Shown: one piece after another, positions 21,678 to 32,760 of the stretch | Numbering within the stretch: position 1 is the first letter of the stretch | How the letters are laid out: each line of letters starts with the position of its first letter | Source of the DNA: Carnegiea gigantea | Lineage: Eukaryota; Streptophyta; Magnoliopsida; Caryophyllales; Cactaceae | DNA: 64,000 nucleotides | Assembly (NCBI GenBank): GCA_029747015.1 | Contig: JAKOGI010000181.1 | Span: 124,001 to 188,000, forward strand | Reading direction: 5' to 3' | Notes under the pieces: model-generated | Told to the model about the DNA's origin: nothing | Database searches by the model: none | The model's input: only the letters and a program-made list of their open reading frames with translations | Made by a program: the position numbers and the translations under genes

Positions 21678-23062
21678 GCAAAAGTATGGCTCAGAGGATA
21701 TAGTGCGAATAAGCTGATCCACAAATTAAGTTGTATGTCCCAAGTCTACAGTTTGAAATGGGACAAGGAGCTGGGCACCACGATGGATGAGGCTAGTTAA
21801 ACGAGTCAACATATCAATTTTCATGTTCATTAACCCCATTCCTAATTGAATGTGATCAAGTTGATTTCTGAGATAAGCGTGGTGCTCTTTGAATCCAGCA
21901 AGAGTAGTAGCAAGATTAGAAGAAGAGGGATTATCAGGAAGGGAGACCTTAAGGGTAGTGACTTCTTCGGGGGTCATGCTAGTGACATGTTGCCACCCTC
22001 GAGATTCTATTTTGTAGAATCGAAGGGTTTTTAAGGGAGTGGGTAGAAATGATAGGCACTGGCTGAGTAATGTATTCCTGATATTCTAATGGCACTTTAA
22101 AATGATTGAAGATATGAATAAGGAAGCCAACATATGGGATAGACGGGGTACGACTCGCACTAGCCACTCGATACATATAATCGAGAATGATCGAGGCATA
22201 ATCAATGGGATAGCCATTCATGAGACGATAGATTATTGTAAGAGCAAGCTCATGGAGGCTTCTTTGGAATGGTCTTTGGGTTAAAGACGCGAACAAAAAC
22301 ATAGTTCAGCAAGCGGGTTCTGGAAATAGGACATGGTACGGGGGTGCTTTATTCTAGCTTTTGTAGTCAGCAATTTTGTGAGGGTAAGTGAGCTAAGCTA
22401 GGTAGAGATCTTTGCTTATTTGCGAATCAAATTAGGGAGGCAGTGTCAATAAATTTCAAGCCAAAAATTGATTCAAGAACAAAGCGAGTAAGGGTAATGG
22501 TGGAAGATTTCACAAGGCTTATGAAAAAACACGCCTTTAGGAGTAGATTTTATATCAAATTGGCGTAAAATAACCGAACAAGTCTGGAGTACACAATATC
22601 ACCCAAATCAAGCAATCCCGAACAATTATCCTTAAGCAATTTCTCAAAGAACCCAAATTTCTCAGAAGTGAAGAATGGAGCATCTAACTTTTTACAAATA
22701 GACATAGATATATTATGAAAAGATTCAAAGCATTGTTCAGCAGGAAGAGTTACAGTCCAATCACCTGAAATGGAGTCAAGACACCAGTGTGGATCGGAGG
22801 AGGTTGTGGAGGGGACGCCTGACCTTGCTCACGACGGGAGGAGGCAAGGAAAACTGTGTGGATGGCGGCTAGTCAAAGCTATGGCCGGAGATGGAGGTGG
22901 TGTCGACGATACTCATGGTGGTCTTAAAAATTGGGGCCCGCTTAGTGACGTTGGTGGCGATACGGCAGGACTGACGCTTGGGCTGAGCAGGGCAACCAGT
23001 GTCTGAGCTTTGGAGGCTCTATTGGTGCAATTGGAGGCTTTCCCACCTCGGGCGGTAGCCAT
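21678..23062 (-). pseudogene. Extra 3' ORF of Copia-1 (envelope position)
   Basis: On the minus strand an ATG at 23062 opens a Ser/Pro/Arg-rich N-terminus (MATARGGKASNC...). A long globular-looking region follows, with DAPFFTSEKFGFFEKLLKD (near 22680-22620), YRLMNGYPIDYASIILDYMY (22260-22200) and SIPYVGFLIHIFNHFKVPLE (22150-22090). The end, at 21977-21726, is helical and Leu-rich with LRNQLDHIQLGMGLMNMKID, which could form a coiled coil. About 460 codons in all, broken into at least five frames. It resembles proteins found in plant transposons for which no function is assigned. Calling it envelope-like rests only on position; no signal peptide or convincing membrane anchor is visible. Confidence 0.55.
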
Positions 23063-23979
23063 AGGTGGCGATTTGAAGGCGAGGGAGTGCAATGGTTGGG
23101 TTCGAGAGTGGTGATTTGTGGCTGGGTTTTCAAGAACCCTAACGGAGTTGATTATGGGTGGTGAGCTAAAATTTGAGAGGTGTGTAGGGAAATGGGGAGA
23201 TGAGAGAGTGAGAACGAGAGTAGTGAAAGGGAAATGAGCTCACAAGTGGTGCTCGGCCACGACAGTTGAGTGTATGAAGAGGGAGAAGAGAGGGAAAATT
23301 GAAGAAGAGGGGCGTCGAGGTGAAGGAGGAGAGAGAGGGTTGGGTTGGGATTGATGGGGAGTGTTTTAAAAAGTTTCCCATTATCACATGATTCTTAAAA
23401 AAATTTCCAATTGCAAACGTATCAGTAATGGTTGGAAGATTCTTATAAGAATAAGGCAGGTTAAATATAATTTCCTAATTGTGCAAGATCCCAAAAATTT
23501 TTTAAAATTTGGTATCACAAAAAAAAAATTATATAAAAGCTTTTGAAAATTTTTCCACTTGCCTAAAGAGTAAGGAATCAAATTTGAATAACTTCCTTTA
23601 GGGTGAACTGCTGTATTTATTTTCTGTAGATGATTTGTAGTTAAGGCCTTGAAATGGAAAGTTTAAGCCCTTGATTTAGCCACAACAATTAAAAGTCTCC
23701 AATTTCTGACTGCAGTTTAAGGCCTTGAACTGTGCTTTAAGGCCCTGAATTTTTCAATAGTGAACTGATAGCATATTATTTTAGCATGCAAGGGTTCAAG
23801 AACATAATTAGTACTTGGAGAGAGGTCCCCCCTCAATTTATTCATCAATATTGATCATCCCACGTTCTTGACGGATAAACTCAAATTGTTCCTCACTTAG
23901 GGGTTTAGTGAAAATATTGGTTTGTTGAAACAAATTCTAAGGACACATCACCTTTTTTAACGTGATCTTGAATGAATTG
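23063..23979 (-). other. Spacer between RNase H and the extra ORF of Copia-1
   Basis: Includes short minus-strand open stretches (23166-23387, 23384-23581) without recognised domains. It probably represents the region linking pol and the third ORF, possibly with transcription or splice signals for the latter; none can be shown. Confidence 0.4.
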
Positions 23980-26900
23980 GTGGCTTACCTCAATCTACTT
24001 TGTTCAAGATTGTTGAACTGGATTTTTTGTGATGTTAATGGCACTCCTGTTGTCACAACGAATAAAAACATTCTTGAGATGGATTCCTCAGTCGCACAAT
24101 TGTTGCGTAATCCATAGGAGTTGGGTGCAACATGCTTCTGCAACAATGTACTGACCTTTCGCTATTGATAATGCCATTGAATTTGGCTTCTTTGGGTGCT
24201 ATGAAGCAAGTGATTGACCGAGAAATTGAGAAGTACCTGATGTGCCTTTTCTATCTACCTTATAGCCTGCATAATCGACATCAGAATATTTAACGTGAAA
24301 GAAATCTTCCCTTTAAGGTACCAAAGCCTGAAATTTTTTATACCTGCCATGTATTTAAAGATGCATTTTAGGGCGGTAAGATGAGATTCTTTGGGAGATG
24401 ATTGAAATCGAGCATACAAGCATACACTAAACATAATATCCGGCAACTAGTAGTTAAATACAATAAGGAACTAATCATACTATGATATGTTTTCTCCTTT
24501 ATGGACTTACCATCATAATCTTGATCAAGCTTTGCACTTGATGACATGGGAGTGCTAGCATGTTTAGCATTGTCCATTGGGTACTTCTTTAACAACTCAC
24601 TTACGTACTTACCTTGACTTACAAAAATACCTTCTTTGATTTGTTTAATTTGTAGACCAAGGAAGAATGTGGCTTATCTCGAATTTCCTACTTAAGAGGT
24701 TAGAAAATTCCTTACATAGAGAATTGTCATTAGCTCCGAAAAGTATACCATGTATGAGAATGAAATCCTCCCCCTTGTTTTTTATAAAAAGTGCTTTATC
24801 AATTTGACCACATCTAAAACTGTTTTCAAGTAAGAATTTGCTCAATGATTCATACTAAGCTCAAGGAGCTTGTTTTAAACCATAAAGGGCTTTTCAAAGT
24901 TTAAACACATGATTAAGAGGATTGGGGTTTTTGAAATCAAGGGGTTGTTCAACGTAAACCTCTTCTTGCAAGAAACCATTCAAGAAGGCATATTTGACAT
25001 CCATTTGAAAAAGTTTAATATCCACATATGATGTAAATGCTAAGAGAATAAGAATAGCTTCTAAGTGAGCTATGAGGCCAAAAGTCTTATCAAAGTTTGT
25101 ACCCTCTTCTTGGTTATACTCTTTAGCAACTAATACTACCATATTTCTTGCCACATTCCCACTTTCAGCTAACTTATTGCGAAACACCTATTTTTTCCCA
25201 ATCACTAGATAGTCTTTAGGTCGGGGAGTAAGAAACCATCCTTGATTTCTTTTAAACTAATCAAGCTCTTCTTGCATAGCATTAACCCAGTTTGAATCAT
25301 CCAAGGTAGCCAAATGATTCTTAGGCTAGTAAGTGCCACAAAAGAAGAAAATGCACAAAAATTTCAAAGAAAGGATCTAGGTCTTATACTTATAGATGTA
25401 TTAGTAAGTTATCTAGTGGATCATATGGCTTGTATTTGTAGACTTGCCTTAGTTCACGCCTAGTTTCCTCATTTAGAGCACTGGGTGATCATTCATCTTC
25501 ATTCATGGCGTGCGATTTTTTCCTTGTATGTGGCATATTGTTTTTAGGATTTGAATCTTGATGTGGCTCCTTTGCTCTATATTTGTCATGGCTCTTGCTT
25601 CTTCCTCCTCATTATCATCATATCTTCTTAGCTTCAACTCTTGGAATGAAGAAGAGCTTAGCCTATCATTGGACTCACCAAAAATAATGTGAATGCTCTC
25701 TTCAATTGTTTTAGTGCGCTTATTATGAACGCGATAAGCTCTACTATTACTCCAATTTCATCGTTTTTGGCATCAAACTTACCTACTCTCTCTTTTCCAT
25801 TGTTGTGGATAAAGCATTGTCATCCAAATGTACGAAAATATGAAATATTTGGTTTTTGACCTTTGAAAAGTTCATAGGAAGTCTTTTTCAAAATGGAGCA
25901 AATTAAATAACAATGCAAAACATAGTTAGCGGTGTTAGCCACTTTCAGCCAAAAAGACATTGGCAAATTACTTTCACTAAGCATAGTCCTAGCTATATCC
26001 TCTAAGGTACATTTTTTTCTTTCAACCACACCATTTTGTTAAGCAGTTCTAGGTGCTAAAAAATTGTGGAAAATGCCAGGTCATTGTAAAGCTTAATAAA
26101 TTCTTTTTGATCAAACTCCTTACCATGATCACTTCAAACAGAGGCAATAGGTAAATTCTTGTAAATTTGTAATTATTTGGAAAGTTTTGAGAACTCATAA
26201 AATGCTTTATTTTTCTTTATAAAAAAATAACTCAAGTGAAATGTGAATAATAATCCACAACAACAAATATATAAGAACTACCTCTAGGGCTATGTATAGC
26301 TATTGGACCGCATAAATTCATATGAAGCAATTCTAATAGATGACATGTCCTAATGCATTTTTTGGGCTTAAAGGAATTACGAACTTGTTTTCCTTTTTAT
26401 CTTTTTCAAACTTGTATGAGGGTAACCCATGCACTAAGTCTAGCTTAGATAACTTTTCTATAGCACGCATGCTAGCATAACCTCGTCTACGATGCCATAA
26501 CCAAGTATCATCAAGAGAGGCTTTAAAGTATGATAGTTTATTGGATGAGGTGCTATTAAAGTTGATGGCATACACGTTATCTATTCTAGGACATATAGAA
26601 TAGTGTTCTTATCATGCACATTTGGTATAATACAGTGAGAGGAGTTAAGGATAACATTATTACCTTTGTGACAAAGTTGGGATATAATTAAGAGATTAAA
26701 TTTCAATCCATCTATAAGATACACATTTTCTAAGGATTTAGAGGGATCCTTACCAATCTTACCAATTCCTATGATCATACCAACTCTATTGCCATCGAAG
26801 GTGACATTACTGTGTTTTTACTTTCTTGATTTGGGTAAAGCCAGATTCATTTCTACTCATGTGCTTTGAGCATCCGCTATCAAAATACCAAAGTTCATCA
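23980..26900 (-). pseudogene. Copia pol: protease, integrase, RT, RNase H (Copia-1)
   Basis: Protease active site in the context WYFDSGCSKHMS, with D-S-G codons at 26873-26881. The GAG-pre-integrase segment is LWHRRRGYASMRAIEKLSKL (26510-26450). Integrase core pieces follow at 26330-25820, the last being TMLSESNLPMSFWLKVANTA near 25985-25930. RT begins near 25190 with FQMDVKYAFLNGFLQEEVYV (25015-24955). The strand that should carry YVDD reads ILIHGILFGANDNSLCKEF at 24757-24700, so the catalytic aspartates are deleted. RNase H text (YACMLDF, IMFSVCLYARF, DYAGYKVDRKGTSG-like) covers 24440-24200. Many frameshifts and stops. A dead enzyme set. Confidence 0.82.
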
Positions 26901-27679
26901 TCGGCTTGGAAGCATACTTACAAAATAATATATCAAACCTTTCTACCCTTGACATTGAATTTGTGTCCAATGTTGCTTGTGACCATATTTTGTGGTCTTA
27001 TCCCTTTTGGTACCCAAACTTTGATAATTTTGGTATTTGACTTTCTAAGAGGGAAAAAAATAAGAGATGTGACCCTTAGACAATAATTGCATATGGTGTG
27101 AGGTTTGTTTTTGTATGTCTCCTGAACAAGGAAATTTTTATATGTTTTCTTTTTATTAAAAGGGTTAATCCAATGCCTTATTTGTTGGAGGACATCCTTT
27201 GAGATCCTAATAATTTTCCAAGTTATCTTGTCCTTTAGAGAACTTCAACACCACCTTTTCAAGCCCTTTATATTTGGATTTAAGTCCTTTCTTTTCTTTT
27301 TCAAGAGTTTCAGTCCTTATGTGAGATTCGTTGTTTGATTTTTATAAAACTTATTTTGCAAAGGACAAATCATAAATTGTTTTCTTCGAGGAATTTATCT
27401 TAGACAAGTACTCATGCTCACCGTATGCACATAATTAAGGCTTGGGCTAATTCATTTTTACAATATTCAAGAAAGTTAGAGCAATCTACCTCATCCAAGC
27501 TTTCATGCTCGGTCTTATCCTCTTGGACTTGGTCTTCATTTACTATAAAACATAGGTTTGGCGCCTATTCTTCGTCATCACTATTGATTAATTTACTATC
27601 ACTTCATGTAGCAATCATTACTTTCTTGAATTCTTTCTTGGCCTTTTACTTGCTTTTCTTAGCTTTCTTTTGTAAGATT

Positions 27680-28622
27680 GGGCAATCTTATACCACATTC
27701 CCTGGCAAGCCACAACCAAAACAAGAACCAAGATTAGATTTATTTTTATTGTTTAAGGGTTTGTTGCCTTTTGAAGATTTCTCATTCTTCTTCGAGGAAG
27801 ATCCCTTTTTGTAGAACTTCTTGGGATCAAATCTCTTTGACTTGAACATCTTTAGTCCTCTTACAATCATTGCTATGGAATCTTTATCTTCTTAACTAGA
27901 TTCTTCATTCGAGGTGTAGTGTTCTTCACTCCTAGTTTTGAAAGCTACTCCCTTCTTTGATTGAGTTTCGTCTCCATCTTCATACGTAAGAAGTTTTCCC
28001 AGTAGATTGTCCAAGGCTAGTGTCTTGAGGTCTTGAGCTTCTTCAATTGCGGTGACCTTAGGACCCCATTTATTTTTGGGAAGACGTCAAAGGATTTTTC
28101 TAACCATTTCCTCTTTGAAATAAGTCTCACCAAGTGATTTGAGGTTGTTAGTTGAGTCGATGAATCTTGTAAACATCTCTTTAATAATCTCATTGGCTTG
28201 CATTTTGAGCAATTCGTATTGATGAATGAATATATTGATCTTTGTTTCTCTTGCTTGATTCATCCTTTCATTTGTTACCACCAGCTTGTTCCATATTTCT
28301 TTAGCTATTTCACATGCAGAAATACGATTGTATTCGATAGCATCTAATCCACAACATAGGATATGCATAGCCTTACAATTTTTTGAAAGTCTTGTAAAGA
28401 CCTCTTGAGTGTATCGATCCTTAGTTTCTCAATAAGATTTTCGTCGGTAGTAGCCTTTAGAATGTATGGACCTTTCGTCACAATGTTCCACAACTTGTAA
28501 TCTTTACTCTTGATGAACATCTGCATCAAATTTTTTCAATCAGAAAAGTTTGCGCCCTTAAATAAAAGAGATCTAGTAGTAGAGCGACCTTGATCATAGT
28601 AACCTTCTCCAATAGCGGCCAT
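27680..28622 (-). pseudogene. Copia gag (Copia-1)
   Basis: The minus-strand ATG at 28622 (MAAIGEGYYDQGRS...) follows the PBS closely. It has the helical gag fold of plant copia elements: MFIKSKDYKLWNIVTKGPYI (28526-28465), then LCCGLDAIEYNRISACEIAK and EIWNKLVVTNERM (28360-28265), then YELLKMQANEIIKEMFTRF. A Lys/Ser-rich segment leads to a zinc knuckle beginning CFGCGLPGNV near 27725-27695. Breaks: a TGA near 28535, a frameshift near 28370 and later stops. The role would be capsid and nucleocapsid. Confidence 0.8.
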
Positions 28623-28666
28623 GATCGTTTCCTACTTGACGGTAAAGTCAAATTGCAGTGGGTTTA

Positions 28667-28678
28667 GCTCTGATACCA
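28667..28678 (-). other. Primer binding site, tRNA-iMet type (Copia-1)
   Basis: The minus strand reads TGGTATCAGAGC next to the 5' LTR, the standard initiator-Met PBS of plant copia elements. Confidence 0.95.
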
Positions 28679-28680
28679 AT

Positions 28681-29512
28681 TGAAACCTAAAGGCTATTAA
28701 ATCACCCTATAGGGGGAGTGAATAGGGTGATGACCAACGTCGCAAATTAATCGAAATAAAGAGTGGAAAGATAAAGGTGGACAAAACACAAGTATTTTTT
28801 AACGAGATTAGCCTTAATGAGGCTTAGTCCGTACCTAGAGTTCCCTAACTTTAGGATTAATCCAAATTTATTATGAGCGATGGTTACAACTCTAGAGTCC
28901 ACCTACTATAAGTTCCAAGTCACAAGTTGGCACCCTCAACAAAGCTTGGTAGAGTTGACCCTTCAGCTCTATAATCTTATTCAATTACAACTTTGAACAA
29001 TACAACTCAAATGAATGAATAGCAAATTATGGCTCAAGGTATGCAAACGAGTATTGTCGTTTGTGCTCTTTCATATGTTCTCTTTCATCTGCAAATGCCT
29101 CTCAATTTATAACCAAATGATGTTAGAGAGGTTGACAGATTATTAGAAAGGTGACTGTTGCATCAAGAAAGGAAGGTTGATCTTTAATATCATTTCAAGG
29201 CTTTGAATTCTGCAGTTTTGCTCAATGTTTATCACTTTGATTTCCAATGGCTACTTTTCTTATTTTGGCTTATGATCTTGCTAAGCAGATTTCTAGGAGC
29301 TGATTTTTAGCAGCAACAAACTCTCAAAAGATGTTATCATAATTAGGCAAGTCTTGATATTGATATATAGAGAATCATAATCCCATATTGTTAGCAACTC
29401 CAAGATAGTAAGCATATAAGTAGTCAAGATTTCAAAGCAATCAACATGATTTAATCAAATTAAAATTTATCTTTCATTCAAAATTCAAGCATATGTTTTA
29501 AAGGAGTCAACA
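28681..29512 (-). repeat. 5' LTR of Copia-1
   Basis: 832 bp with TG...CA ends. Pairs with 20505-21319. Followed by the TSD copy CAATG at 29513-29517. Confidence 0.9.
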
Positions 29513-29517
29513 CAATG

Positions 29518-30240
29518 CAATTCCAAAACCTGAAAAGTTGGTGAATCATCAATAGGAAATACTATTTTTGTGAGGCCAAGGTATATACCAACAGGACGAA
29601 TGATTAATTTTTCTTTTGGGTTCATCCAAAGAGAACCACATAATTACAAGAGATCGACCTGACCTTGATTAGCCAAAGAAGTCAAATTCTACACATTGAT
29701 GGAACTTATAATAGAGAAGAGATATTTGACCATTGGAAAAGGGGTATGAGTATTATCTTGAACTTGAACACCACACGAACCGTGGAAATTTTCTTAAATT
29801 ATACTGAACATAGTTTTTATGGTTAGTAATTGACTGGTACGGCTTATTAGATGAGGAAGATAAGTATTAGGAATGATGGAAACACTAGCTGCTATGTTAA
29901 AAAGTTACGTAAGGAAATTGAAACTGATTTATTAGAGCTAAACTTGATTCCAAAGAAAAGGATAAAGAGAGTAGCAAAGAAAGATTAACAACATAAAACT
30001 CTGAGATATGAGGTATACCAAAAATTATATTGCTAAATTCAATATTGTTGGAAAGTTGAGCGTAATGAAATCGATCTTAGTATGTTTTATGATAAGTTAC
30101 TTTATCCCATAAATTTCAAAATCGATGAAAAATACATTGCATAACTTGAAAAGGCAAATGTCATTGATACTCTTAGCACAAGAATCTCATTGTACTTTAT
30201 AATTTCTTTTTTGATCTTATTATGCTTTTTTGTTTTTATT
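29518..30240 (+). pseudogene. Possible endogenous pararetrovirus (caulimovirid) coat-protein-region remnant
   Basis: Plus-strand pieces in several frames: RPRYIPTGRMINFSFGF near 29575, then REEIFDHWKRGMSIILNLN near 29715-29770, and LLYPINFKIDEKYIA with NVIDTLSTRI near 30100-30185. A Trp-containing helical block, a PxPhiN-like turn and a DT(I/L)..RI segment in this order resemble the coat-protein region of plant pararetroviruses that survive as genomic copies. The match is by pattern only. Stops interrupt every frame and the sequence is split by Copia-1. Alternatives are a degraded gag of an unrecognised retroelement. Only a fragment is present. Confidence 0.38.
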
Positions 30241-30531
30241 GAATTGGGTTTATCCTCAAAATTTTATTGGTTAAGATAAGCATTTAGATTTAATTGATTT
30301 AGTTTAAAGAATAGCATTTAGTAGTCTACTTAAAAGATTGCTTATGGTTGATTGTTATTGTCATGCTATTGAATTGGTTTATTACAGTGATGAAATGAAT
30401 TAAACGATAATATTAATACATGAGAGTTATGAGTCCTCCTTCCATATTCTTGAGGTTGAAATGTCTGTATTAAGCTTTGAAATAACACAATAAGGTTATT
30501 ATGGGGATTAGGACGTTACTACCATGGCTTA
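30241..30531. other. AT-rich flank, nothing recognised
   Basis: No reading frame, repeat or motif identified between the old remnant and the CACTA terminus. Confidence 0.5.
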
Positions 30532-31068
30532 CACTACAAACGTGCTTATTTAGATACTAAATCAGAAATGAACCTTAAATTTCATCTCTAAATTTATTTT
30601 GCAATGAAATTTTGAAACGAAAAATGTTAAGAATCAATTTGAAATGCAAAACTAATACAAATGGCTTATTTCGTTTATATGAGAAACAAATTTTTAATTT
30701 TGTTTCAGGTTTTCGTATCTAATTAATTTTTCATACCAAACCAAATAAAATCATATCTTAACCTCTGAGTTTCATTTTGTGTGCTATTTTCCTCAGTCTT
30801 ATATGCCCTCTTTCCTCCAGCAAAACCCTAGTCACGCTAGATGCTTTGGCGTTTTATCTAAGCTCTGACGTCTAAACTTAGTTTCTACCTTTCCCTCTAG
30901 TTTATCTCTATCTTTGTCTTACTGTAAGGATATGAGGTTTCCGGTTTTTGGTGTGTGAAGTGTATGATTGAGGGTGTGTTGCTCTGGCAAAGTCCTTGAC
31001 AAGTCCTGGTCCTCCGACGACTGCAGGTGTGTTCCTATGCTATGAAATTGTTGTGCTTTAAAGAATGC

Positions 31069-31443
31069 TATTGACTAAAGAATAACAGTCACATTATAAC
31101 ACCATAATCTCTCATTGTTACATCGGTTACAAAGTGATTAATTGAATATTAACAAGCTGAATTAATCCTCTAATTTTGTTACAAGCTATGTGCTATTATA
31201 TAAGGGGGACAAGCACGTAAGGAATGATGTACAATTAAGAAACTATCATTCCTAGTTTAATACTCTTTCCGCCCTCTCCCTCATACTAAATCTAGCCACA
31301 TACGAGATTTAGGTTTGGGGTGTGATACTATACGGTGACTCTAGTAGCCACCATCAACCTGATTCCACCATATTCGTGGGTGATTCCTGAGCAACATATT
31401 CTAACGTTTCCGCATCACGATAAGTCCTTATATATTTCCAACA
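31069..31443 (+). repeat. 5' LTR of Copia-2
   Basis: 375 bp. Starts TATTGACTAAAGAATAAC, where the other copy has TGTTGACCAAAGAATAAC, and ends TTTCCAACA. Contains TTATATAAGGGG near 31194-31206, a plausible TATA region (TATATAAAGGG in the other copy). Confidence 0.9.
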
Positions 31444-31444
31444 G

Positions 31445-31457
31445 TGGTATCAGAGCC
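31445..31457 (+). other. Primer binding site, tRNA-iMet type (Copia-2)
   Basis: TGGTATCAGAGCC one base after the 5' LTR. Confidence 0.95.
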
Positions 31458-32760
31458 TAAGTTGCCCGGATTTAGCCCCGATTGATTTGTTCACATTCCA
31501 CCATATTGAATTATTCTCAAGCATGATTAATTTTTGTTATCTACCCATCATGTTTATTGCTTAATTTTCGTAATTATGCAACCAAAACATTCCAGCATGC
31601 TTCTGTGATATGATCACTCCCACCCTATCAGATTTGACTAAACTTTAGTCGATTTAATTTATGATAGTATAAGTGCCTTTACATACCCAGAACAACAAAA
31701 CCATAAAATCATACCCAATATTGATGATTACGTACATCATAATTAGCTTGACTATGGGCATGAGGCTTGACTTATACAATAATATGTGATGTAATCATGC
31801 TGTTCAATAGTCAAAGGGCATGATTTTGTGTACACTTAGTTGATCCTAAAGGCACGTTTTTTTTTCCCCAAACCCTAGAGATACCAGTCCTCCTAACCCC
31901 TGACTCTAACCCGAGGCCTTAGTCGCCACCATCACACAGAAATTAGACCAAAAACTGCGCCTTTGTGGCTGGCCGCGATGGCGGTGTATCTGGCGGGGTC
32001 TTCGTGACCCTCATAAAACCTAGCTTTGTCCTTAAAATAAAATTAAAAAATGATTAAATGGCAGAAACAAGAGAGATAGATTTGAAACACAGCCATTAGA
32101 ACCACCAGGAGGAGCGGTGCATGCAACGAAAACTTCTTTTGGCCATTTTCTTCCTCCGTAAGCCATTGAACACCGCAATCTACTTATTTCCATCGAGGGA
32201 CTACAAAAAAAGGCCGATTTAGCAGTGCGTGTGTGTCACACGCCGCCACAGAGGTGGCGCATTAGGCAAGTGAACATCCTCTAGCGGTGCGTCAGTGGTC
32301 GATCTACACATTTCTGGTGGTGGTTATGTCGGAGTGTGAGTAGATGTAGGCCTAGACTTGGTTGAGAAGGGATTATTGCCGGTTTTCATTATGTGGGTTG
32401 ATTTTGCGAAGTATTTTGAGCAACTGTGGTGGCCTTTCTCGGAGTTGACATGGGGAAAAGGGTGATGGGATGGAGGCAGTAGCACCGGTGGATGCAGACA
32501 GAGGCCGGTATGGTCTGGGTAGGGCAAGAGAAATAGCCATCGAGTAGAGAGAGGCTGTTCTAAGAGTGATAGAGCCTGAGGGTCTTTGAAGGTATAGAGA
32601 GAATAGGATGAACCCTTTAAAGGAATAGGGAGGTGGGTCTCGGACTCTCAGGGGTTTTTTGGATACTATTCATAGTAAATTTGGGCTGCAAATATTGTTC
32701 AAACCTGATTTATCTTTTAAACTATTAGGGTTGTAATTTGTGATATGTTAAGAATATTAT
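31458..32760 (+). other. Leader region of Copia-2, first part
   Basis: No gag-like reading frame. A less AT-rich block at 31860-32640 includes a short minus-strand open stretch at 32324-32527 that is not recognised. It may be a captured fragment or simply the element's long untranslated leader. Confidence 0.4.

Larger units (their letters stand above)
20505..29512 (-). mobile_element. Complete but inactive Ty1/copia retrotransposon with extra ORF (Copia-1)
   Basis: A 9.0-kb minus-strand element bounded by two LTRs (20505-21319 and 28681-29512), with TSD CAATG, a tRNA-iMet PBS and a polypurine tract. Order on the minus strand: gag, protease, integrase, RT, RNase H (the copia order), then a further reading frame before the 3' LTR. 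This plan, with an additional ORF in the position of an envelope gene, is seen in the SIRE/Maximus branch of plant copia elements. Every domain carries stops or frameshifts, and the RT catalytic motif has been lost. Confidence 0.9.
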
